A program made the position numbers and the translations under genes. A DNA stretch of 5,777 nt from Candidatus Kaiserbacteria bacterium (GTDB lineage Bacteria; Patescibacteriota; Minisyncoccia; Phycocordibacterales; Phycocordibacteraceae), in assembly GCA_023267775.1 (NCBI GenBank), contig JAHFMQ010000044.1, forward strand, positions 1-5,777, written 5' to 3'. Shown here in pieces: positions 1 through 4,297 of this stretch. The notes under the pieces are model-generated. The model worked only from the letters and a program-made list of their open reading frames with translations. It did not search any database and was not told the origin of the DNA. Position 1 is the first letter of the stretch; each line of letters begins with the position of its first letter.

Positions 1-121
1 TACGCGGGTTGTGGCCGTGCGCTCGGTGGAGCGCACTTTGTCTAGCAAAACACCACGGTAGCCGCCTGCCCAATGCCCCGTCAGCTCTGCTGCGGGGATG
101 GGACAGGCGGCTTGTTTTACT
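1..121. repeat. Dispersed hairpin repeat, copy 1 (truncated by window edge)
   Basis: This stretch matches 3121-3242 base for base except for one substitution (T12 versus C3132) and one G missing from a G-run near 94-97. It holds two hairpins. The first has 8-bp perfect arms at 17-24 and 29-36 around a GGTG loop. The second is a long imperfect hairpin at 60-112 with 9-bp outer arms (AGCCGCCTG and CAGGCGGCT) and a nearly fully paired interior. Identity ends at 121, just past the rseP stop codon at 117-119. The left side runs off the window, so the full unit is probably longer, as copy 2 suggests. No open reading frame in it looks real. A REP-like or non-autonomous mobile element, or a shared 3'-end element, are all possible. 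Confidence 0.93.
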
Positions 122-1205
122 TGAGGATTTTGAAAATATCGTGCGCCGTGACGACGACCATGAGGAGCACCAGAAAAACGAATCCGACTGCATTAATCGA
201 GTTGGCGACGCTCGCTTTTATCGGTCGTCGAATAACACTTTCGATAAGAACGAAGAGAAGGCGGCCGCCATCGAGTGCAGGAATAGGAAGAAGATTGATG
301 AGCGCAAGATTAATAGAAATGATTGCCATGATCGACAGGAGGTTGCCCAAGCCTGACGCCGAGGCACTTCCAACTGCGCCGGCAATGCCAACAGGACCAG
401 CTACCTGTGAAAAATTCGCGGTGAGCGTGAGGACGCTGTAGAAAAAATGTGCGAGCCCTACTGCAGTGAGAGAAATTGCTCCCCAGGTGAGTGATGCTCC
501 GTCGATAATCGCCTCAACGAAAGACATTGGCAATGTGCCGATCGTACCGACCTCAACTCCAAGCGCGTAGCGGAATGGATCAGTATCAACAAGACCCTCT
601 TTTGGTGTTACGGTGATGTACTCTTCGTTCCCATTCCGTTTTACATCAAGTGAAATTGGATTACCTTTACCCAGAGCAACAAACGACGAAAAACTTTTTG
701 GATCAGTTGCGTGCCATTCTCCGAGCGAATCTTTTGCGGAGAGTATAGAGTCCCCTGCAAGGAGTCCTGCGGTAGCGGCGGGACTACCAGGAAGTACGTT
801 TGCGACCATAAGCTCCACATTGCGCGCGTTCATAACCTCATTGTCCGAAAGTGCTCGAGGAGTCCCGGCAATTAGAGCTACTGTAATGAGAACGTAGGCA
901 AATAAAAGATTCATGGCGATACCGGCCAAAAGCACCAGCGCCTGGAAAATGCGAGGTCGTTTCGAAAATGCCCGCGGTCCTGCGCCGTCTCCATCTTCAC
1001 CATAAATCTTTACGAAACCTCCAAAAGGTAGCCAATTGAGTGTGTAGAGCGTTTCTCCCACGCTTGCAATAGTAAGCGCACGCGGAGGATATCCGAGACC
1101 AAATTCATCGACGCGCATGCCTGAGAGTTTCGCGACAATAAAATGCCCGAACTCATGAACTACAATGAGTGCAACGATGACGCAGATGAAAATGAGGATA
1201 CTCAT
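117..1205 (-). CDS. rseP: RseP/RasP-type site-2 intramembrane zinc metalloprotease (M50B), one PDZ domain
   Basis: A 362-residue polytopic membrane protease. The family cleaves transmembrane segments of anti-sigma factors and remnant signal peptides within the membrane. The zinc motif HEFGH (residues 17-21) lies at the end of the first membrane segment. The third zinc ligand is Asp312 in NLLPIPALDGG (304-314), in a C-terminal membrane segment. Residues around 125-225 look like a single PDZ domain (VLPGSPAATAGLLAGD is the typical carboxylate-binding region). Further hydrophobic segments lie near 90-112 and 335-357. One PDZ is the Gram-positive/short form; E. coli RseP has two and about 450 residues. 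The start at 1205 leaves 15 nt to the frr stop, so co-transcription with frr is likely. Only a weak TAGG (1216-1219) precedes it. The stop codon lies inside the repeat at 1-121. The substrate cannot be inferred; no sigma or anti-sigma gene is in view. Confidence 0.94.
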   Translation of the reverse strand: MSILIFICVIVALIVVHEFGHFIVAKLSGMRVDEFGLGYPPRALTIASVGETLYTLNWLPFGGFVKIYGEDGDGAGPRAFSKRPRIFQALVLLAGIAMNLLFAYVLITVALIAGTPRALSDNEVMNARNVELMVANVLPGSPAATAGLLAGDSILSAKDSLGEWHATDPKSFSSFVALGKGNPISLDVKRNGNEEYITVTPKEGLVDTDPFRYALGVEVGTIGTLPMSFVEAIIDGASLTWGAISLTAVGLAHFFYSVLTLTANFSQVAGPVGIAGAVGSASASGLGNLLSIMAIISINLALINLLPIPALDGGRLLFVLIESVIRRPIKASVANSINAVGFVFLVLLMVVVTAHDIFKILK

Positions 1206-1220
1206 AAATTCTATACCTAC

Positions 1221-1772
1221 TTATTGAGCAATTTCTGCTTCCTTTTTCTCGAGAATTTTTGCGAGTGTATCGTTACCAGCGTCGATAAGTTTCTGGGCTT
1301 CGCTCTTGAGACGCAGGAGTTCGTCTTTCCCCATACCACCCTCTTTTCCTGCGGCATCGAGTGCGTGGAGCGCGTCGGTTCTGTGACCGCGGAGTGTGAC
1401 TTTGGCCTGCTCGGCTTTATCACCCGCAATCTTTGAGAGCTGAGCACGCCGCTCGCTCGTGAGTTCGGGAAACGAAACGCGGAGTCCTTGTGCGTCTGTC
1501 GCTACACCGACACCCAGGTTTGCATCAGTAATTCCTTTTTCAATCGCCTTCACGAGCGTCATGTCCCACGGAATGATGCGGAGTGTGCGCGTATCTTCGA
1601 CCGAGACAGAACCTAGTTCTCGAAGTGGTGTGCGTGTGCCGTAGGCTTCCGGCTTTACGCCATCAAGCAGTGTTGGCGTCGCACGACCAGTTCGTATTCC
1701 CGAGAGTTCGCGCGATAACCACTCTTCCGTTTCCTTAGTATGCGCTTTCAGTTTTGAAAAATCGTATGCCAT
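1221..1772 (-). CDS. frr: Ribosome recycling factor
   Basis: A 183-residue protein of the usual RRF length (about 185). With EF-G it splits post-termination ribosomes into subunits in the cytoplasm. Visible family signatures are the N-terminal helix with RTGRATPTLLDG (residues 27-38), the domain II segment SVEDTRTLRIIPWD, and the C-terminal helix segment SERRAQLSKIAGDKAEQAKVTLRGHRTDA. In that last segment the arginine matching E. coli Arg132 (RGHR) is kept, while the following arginine is replaced by Thr. The start at 1772 is supported by family length and by an extended -10 box ending 9 nt upstream. No Shine-Dalgarno is visible. It lies 10 nt downstream of holB and 15 nt upstream of rseP. 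Many bacteria have uppS, cdsA and dxr between frr and rseP; here they are absent. Confidence 0.97.
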   Translation of the reverse strand: MAYDFSKLKAHTKETEEWLSRELSGIRTGRATPTLLDGVKPEAYGTRTPLRELGSVSVEDTRTLRIIPWDMTLVKAIEKGITDANLGVGVATDAQGLRVSFPELTSERRAQLSKIAGDKAEQAKVTLRGHRTDALHALDAAGKEGGMGKDELLRLKSEAQKLIDAGNDTLAKILEKKEAEIAQ

Positions 1773-1781
1773 GCGCAGTTG

Positions 1782-1790
1782 ATTATACCA
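1782..1790 (-). promoter_or_regulatory. Extended -10 promoter of frr overlapping the holB stop codon
   Basis: Read on the minus strand this is TGGTATAAT: a perfect TATAAT (1787-1782) with the TGn extension. It is followed by nine bases (CAACTGCGC) and the frr ATG. No TTGACA-like -35 is visible at normal spacing, which fits an extended -10 promoter. The TAA within TATAAT is the holB stop codon (1785-1783), so the two signals share bases. Initiation about 7 bases after the box would give an mRNA with a leader of at most a few nucleotides. Promoter activity is inferred from sequence only. Confidence 0.75.
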
Positions 1791-2466
1791 AATTCTTCGG
1801 AGTTACGATTGCAATATGCTCAAGAATCATTCGCACGGGTGCGCTACGGTCATAAAGGTATCCACGCAAAACGGCAATATCCGATAGCAATCCTGCAATC
1901 GCTTTACTTCCTCCTTTCCTCATTAACTGATATGCGGTGGTTTCAATACCATTTACAATTTGAAGCGCCTCGTCGCGCCGTTCTCGCCGTTCTTCTTCGT
2001 CTTTCCCGCTGGTGAGTTTCTTAATTATGGCACTGCGTTTCTCACGACTTGCTTTAATAAATTCGGTCGCCATTGGCGAAATTGAGTTTTTTTTCTTTTC
2101 TTCATCTGAAGTGATGATGCCGACGCGCGAACGGAGCGTGGGTAGGAGTCCACCTAATGTTGGCAGGACAAGAAACAAATACGTGCCGGGAGGCGGTTCT
2201 TCAAAAATTTTAAGGAGTGCATTTTGCGCTTCATGATAGACACGAGAAGCACTGACGATAATTACCTTGTATTCACCCTTGAATGCCGCTCCGGCTACAA
2301 GATCAACAACTCCACGCGCATCTTCAACTGAAAGTAATCCGTGGCGAAGTACAACGACGTCCGGATTTCCTTTAATTTTCATTTTTAATTCACGTTCTAC
2401 CCATGATTGCGCAATCTCTATTCCTTGCTCCGCTTCAGCTTCGATGACAAACGCTTGGTGCCGCAT
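1783..2466 (-). CDS. holB: DNA polymerase III clamp-loader delta'-like subunit (short form)
   Basis: A 227-residue protein resembling delta' of the clamp loader that places the sliding clamp on DNA. The clearest signature is the stretch ENALLKIFEEPPPGTYLFLV then LPTLRSRV, matching the NALLKxLEEPP and SRC-motif regions of gamma/delta' proteins; the SRC arginine is present and the cysteine is Val. Earlier, NPDVVVLRHGLLSVEDAR matches the usual NPD...l.iddiR segment. No Walker A (GxxGxGKT) or zinc-finger cysteines are visible, and the protein is well short of the usual ~300-330 residues, so it is probably a structural ATPase-dead subunit. In-frame ATGs also lie at 2496 and 2484. I chose 2466 because a TACAAT box ends six bases upstream and the protein then begins RHQAFVIE, like the HAFLIEG start of delta' proteins. 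The symbol is by homology; a DnaX-like remnant is the alternative. Confidence 0.82.
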   Translation of the reverse strand: MRHQAFVIEAEAEQGIEIAQSWVERELKMKIKGNPDVVVLRHGLLSVEDARGVVDLVAGAAFKGEYKVIIVSASRVYHEAQNALLKIFEEPPPGTYLFLVLPTLGGLLPTLRSRVGIITSDEEKKKNSISPMATEFIKASREKRSAIIKKLTSGKDEEERRERRDEALQIVNGIETTAYQLMRKGGSKAIAGLLSDIAVLRGYLYDRSAPVRMILEHIAIVTPKNLV

Positions 2467-2472
2467 GAATTG

Positions 2473-2478
2473 ATTGTA
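2473..2478 (-). promoter_or_regulatory. Candidate -10 box for holB
   Basis: On the minus strand this reads TACAAT (five of six matches to TATAAT), followed by six bases and then ATG at 2466. Standard spacing puts transcription initiation at or next to the A of that ATG, giving a leaderless mRNA. No convincing -35 is visible. If a start at 2484 or 2496 is used instead, this box lies inside the gene and is spurious. Confidence 0.5.
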
Positions 2479-2506
2479 TCGCATATTGATATTCATTTTC
2501 TGAAAA

Positions 2507-2535
2507 TTGACATTTAAGTATTTCCATGTTTATAT
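2507..2535 (+). promoter_or_regulatory. Strong sigma70-type promoter for the orphan membrane-protein gene
   Basis: A perfect TTGACA (2507-2512) is followed after 17 bp by TTATAT (2530-2535); TATATG at 2531-2536 with an 18-bp spacer is the alternative register. Initiation is expected near 2542, giving a leader of about 53 nt before the ATG at 2595. This is the only promoter in the window with a consensus -35. It lies just upstream of, and divergent from, the holB start region. Confidence 0.78.
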
Positions 2536-2537
2536 GG

Positions 2538-2553
2538 ACTTGGGGATCCAAGT
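2538..2553. promoter_or_regulatory. Inverted repeat at the predicted transcription start (possible operator)
   Basis: ACTTGG (2538-2543), a GGAT spacer, then CCAAGT (2548-2553): a perfect 6-bp dyad placed directly after the -10 box, across the expected start site. A repressor site here would block the promoter. It could instead form a small 5' hairpin on the mRNA. No regulator gene is nearby, so the role is open. Confidence 0.4.
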
Positions 2554-2581
2554 ACAAAACAATCAAGAAATTGTCCGGTAG

Positions 2582-2594
2582 AAAGGAGGAGGTG
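2582..2594 (+). promoter_or_regulatory. Very strong Shine-Dalgarno for the 2595 gene
   Basis: AAAGGAGGAGGTG contains two overlapping anti-SD matches, AAAGGAGG (2582-2589) and AGGAGGTG (2587-2594). The first has 5 nt before ATG, a near-ideal spacing. It decides the start codon and contrasts with the absent or weak SDs of the neighbouring genes. Confidence 0.88.
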
Positions 2595-2987
2595 ATGGTG
2601 AAAGAAAAGGATCTAGCGTGGTTATTGCTGTTTGGTGTGCTAATGATTGGGGGTTTTCTGTTGAAGTCTAAGGTATTCCCCTCGTCAAACATCTTCCCAA
2701 CAAAAGAGGAGGTTGAGACCTTGAAGAACCCTCCAAAGCCTTACGCAACGCCGTACGAGCCTCTCGAAGCGTTCACAACGCTAAGCATCGTGTCTTCCGT
2801 GGAAAATTCCCCGGCATGGTACGTGATCGTTGAGCGCAAGTCGAATGGGACCAGGATACCCGCCAAAGTCGAACCGTACCGACAAATTGCGATCGGTACC
2901 GTGGTTAAGCTATCCCGAATGCATTGGGAAACGACTTCGGCGCAGAGAATGGGTCCTGATTGCAACAATTATCCTTTTATTAATTAG
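2595..2987 (+). CDS. Small membrane-anchored protein of unknown function
   Basis: A 130-residue protein that I do not recognise. It begins with a short charged stretch (MVKEKD) followed by one hydrophobic segment (about residues 7-23, LAWLLLFGVLMIGGFLL) and then KSK. This suggests an uncleaved N-terminal anchor with the remainder probably outside the membrane. A proline-rich linker follows, then a segment of alternating hydrophobic residues (LSIVSSVENSPAWYVIVER...TVVKLSR) that could form a small beta-barrel of the OB or SH3 sort; that fold is a guess. The ATG at 2595 is chosen because an AAAGGAGGAGGTG sequence ends directly before it. An in-frame ATG at 2526 falls inside the promoter. The gene is monocistronic, with its own promoter and strong terminator, and stands divergent to holB and convergent to mreB. 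Its single cysteine near the C-terminus argues against a lipoprotein. Confidence 0.8.
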   Translation: MVKEKDLAWLLLFGVLMIGGFLLKSKVFPSSNIFPTKEEVETLKNPPKPYATPYEPLEAFTTLSIVSSVENSPAWYVIVERKSNGTRIPAKVEPYRQIAIGTVVKLSRMHWETTSAQRMGPDCNNYPFIN

Positions 2988-2996
2988 TTTGAGTTT

Positions 2997-3034
2997 AAAG
3001 GCCCCGGCGCTTTCGCCGGGGCCTTTTCTTTTTT
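2997..3034 (+). terminator. Strong intrinsic terminator after the small membrane-protein gene
   Basis: Thirteen-base arms, AAAGGCCCCGGCG (2997-3009) and CGCCGGGGCCTTT (3014-3026), pair perfectly around a CTTT loop. A T-rich tail follows (3024-3034, broken by one C). It begins 9 nt after the stop codon. On the other strand the tail is much weaker (TTTAAACT), so it chiefly ends plus-strand transcription. Confidence 0.95.
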
Positions 3035-3043
3035 ACTAGCGGA

Positions 3044-3242
3044 CGGCGAGAATGCCCCGCCCCTTTGGAGCGGGGATGAATCGCCGCCCCGCAATTCCCG
3101 CGCCGCGGCTTTGTGCGGCATACGCGGGTTGCGGCCGTGCGCTCGGTGGAGCGCACTTTGTCTAGCAAAACACCACGGTAGCCGCCTGCCCAATGCCCCG
3201 TCAGCTCTGCTGCGGGGGATGGGACAGGCGGCTTGTTTTACT
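3044..3242. repeat. REP/BIME-like hairpin module containing repeat copy 2
   Basis: A non-coding, GC-rich stretch between the 2595 gene's terminator and mreB. It contains four hairpins in a row: 3044-3086 (outer arms CGGCGA/TCGCCG, inner CCCCGC/GCGGGG, TTT loop); 3097-3128 (CCCGCG/CGCGGG outside, CCGC/GCGG inside); 3137-3156 (perfect 8-bp arms, GGTG loop); and 3180-3233 (9-bp outer arms, inner CCCCG/CGGGG and CAGC/GCTG, TCT loop). Positions 3121-3242 duplicate positions 1-121. The first and last hairpins share the core AATGCCCCG...GCGGGGATG, and GTAG lies at the 5' foot of the last, as in REP sequences. No transposase is present. The module overlaps the mreB stop codon (3238-3240). Confidence 0.85.
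3180..3240 (+). terminator. Long imperfect hairpin with T-rich 3' flank (possible plus-strand terminator)
   Basis: The last hairpin of the module (3180-3233) is followed on the plus strand by TGTTTTA, giving an intrinsic-terminator-like outline. In that orientation it would stop transcription running antisense into mreB; the equivalent hairpin at 60-112 would do the same for rseP. On the minus strand the flank after the stem is not T-rich, so it is a poorer terminator for mreB or rseP, although the stem could protect their mRNA 3' ends. Role inferred from shape only. Confidence 0.4.
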
Positions 3243-4263
3243 GCTTAGCCAAAATACTTTTTTGATAGGTATCCAAATGTTTGAGTGCAATGCCCGTACC
3301 ACGTGCGACACAATAATAAGGATCGGTGGCGAGTTTTGCCATAACGCCAGTGCGGCGGTACACAAGCTCAGGCATTTGGCGCAACTGCGAAGTGCCGCCC
3401 GTAAGTATGATCCCGTTATCGATGATGTCTGCGGCAAGTTCTGGAGGAGTTTCCTGAAGCACTTTGCGAATCGCTTGAGTCATTTCGCGTAGCTCGCGAG
3501 CCATTGCTTGTACCATGTCGTTTGTCGAAAGTTCAATCGTGCGTGGCAGTCCGGAGACGAGATCGCGGCCCTTTACCGGCATAGAAAGTTCTTCTTGCAT
3601 CGACACCGCCGCACCAATTTTTATTTTTAATTCTTCAGCAGTCTTATCACCGATTGCAAGATTGTGTTGTTTCTTCACGTAATCCATAACGGCTCTGTCC
3701 AAACGGTCGCCAGCACACTTCACGCTGGTCGAAGCGACGATTCCGCCAAGAGAAATCACCGCGACGTCGATCGTTCCCCCGCCGATGTCAACAACCATGC
3801 GCCCCATCGGTTCGTGAATAGGAATACCGGCGCCGATAGCTGCGAGAATCGGCTCTTTCACGACGTAGGCATTTTTTGCGCCGGCTTTCATCGCCGCTTC
3901 AATAACCGCACGCTTCTCGGTCGAAGTCACTCCTGCAGGAACTGATATAAGTACCGTCGGTTTAAAAGGATTGCGGCCAAGCGCTTTTTTCATGAAGTAG
4001 CGGAGCATGGCTTCGGTTACTCGGTAATTTGCAATGACACCGTCCTTCAACGGGCGGTAAGCGATAATGTCGCCTGGAGTACGACCAATCATCTGTTTCG
4101 CGTCAGCGCCAATAGCAAGAATTGCGGTGCCTTCTCGCTTTCCGTGCGTCTTCCCTACAGCCACAACGGATGGCTCATTAATAACCACTCCCTTCTCAGG
4201 CACAAACACCAGGACGTTTGTAGTTCCGAGATCTATACCGAGTTTTGGAGAAAAGAAAGACAT
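3238..4263 (-). CDS. mreB: Rod-shape-determining actin homologue MreB
   Basis: A 341-residue protein of normal MreB length (about 330-345). It polymerises on the inner membrane face with ATP and positions the lateral wall-synthesis machinery. The actin-fold nucleotide motifs are in order: phosphate-1 GIDLGTTN (residues 9-16), the VPAGVTSTEKRAVIEAA segment typical of MreB, phosphate-2 VVDIGGGTIDVAVISLGG, and the adenosine motif ILTGGTSQLRQMPELV near the C-terminus. The frame stays open far upstream of 4263, but the N-terminus MSFFSPKLGIDLG has standard MreB spacing and a TGCTACTAT box ends 7 nt upstream. It is divergent to murA. mreC, mreD, rodA and pbp2, its usual partners, are not adjacent. 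The stop codon falls inside the repeat module. Confidence 0.97.
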   Translation of the reverse strand: MSFFSPKLGIDLGTTNVLVFVPEKGVVINEPSVVAVGKTHGKREGTAILAIGADAKQMIGRTPGDIIAYRPLKDGVIANYRVTEAMLRYFMKKALGRNPFKPTVLISVPAGVTSTEKRAVIEAAMKAGAKNAYVVKEPILAAIGAGIPIHEPMGRMVVDIGGGTIDVAVISLGGIVASTSVKCAGDRLDRAVMDYVKKQHNLAIGDKTAEELKIKIGAAVSMQEELSMPVKGRDLVSGLPRTIELSTNDMVQAMARELREMTQAIRKVLQETPPELAADIIDNGIILTGGTSQLRQMPELVYRRTGVMAKLATDPYYCVARGTGIALKHLDTYQKSILAKQ

Positions 4264-4270
4264 TGTCCGC

Positions 4271-4279
4271 ATAGTAGCA
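4271..4279 (-). promoter_or_regulatory. Candidate extended -10 of mreB
   Basis: On the minus strand TGCTACTAT: the TGn extension plus TACTAT (four of six matches), ending 7 nt before the mreB ATG. This predicts initiation within about one base of the start codon. Individually weak; supported by the same geometry at frr, murA and the 5705 gene. Confidence 0.5.
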
Positions 4280-4281
4280 AA

Positions 4282-4290
4282 TGGTAGGAT
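4282..4290 (+). promoter_or_regulatory. Candidate extended -10 of murA
   Basis: TGGTAGGAT: TGn plus TAGGAT (four of six matches), ending 7 nt before ATG 4298. A TTGTCC (4263-4268) lies 16 bp upstream as a possible -35. The same TAGGA could instead act as a weak Shine-Dalgarno about 8 nt from that ATG, so the sequence is ambiguous; either role favours the 4298 start. Confidence 0.45.
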
Positions 4291-4297
4291 ACTCCGC

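Noticed and set aside
2097..2479. Plus-strand frames opposite holB
   Set aside because: Low-complexity or Ser/Thr/Arg-rich translations typical of antisense shadows; the minus frame carries the clamp-loader motifs.
2526..2594. Upstream in-frame ATG for the small membrane protein
   Set aside because: It lies between the -35 and -10 elements, so would not be on the mRNA, and the very strong Shine-Dalgarno points to 2595.
2830..3039. Overlapping plus-strand frame with a hydrophobic stretch near its end
   Set aside because: It starts inside the 2595 gene without an SD and runs through the terminator hairpin; most likely a shadow frame. A frameshift joining the two cannot be fully excluded.
1..3242. 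A composite transposon bounded by the two direct repeats
   Set aside because: The interval contains conserved housekeeping genes and no transposase, and copy 1 is cut by the window edge; independent dispersed copies are simpler.
3044..3242. CRISPR array or tRNA/riboswitch
   Set aside because: There is no regular repeat-spacer pattern, no cloverleaf with CCA-like end, and no riboswitch core I recognise; the hairpins differ in size and are not periodic.
3193..3492. Plus-strand frames starting in the repeat module (and likewise 9-441)
   Set aside because: They use repeat hairpin sequence as N-termini and continue antisense to mreB or rseP, whose protein families are unmistakable.
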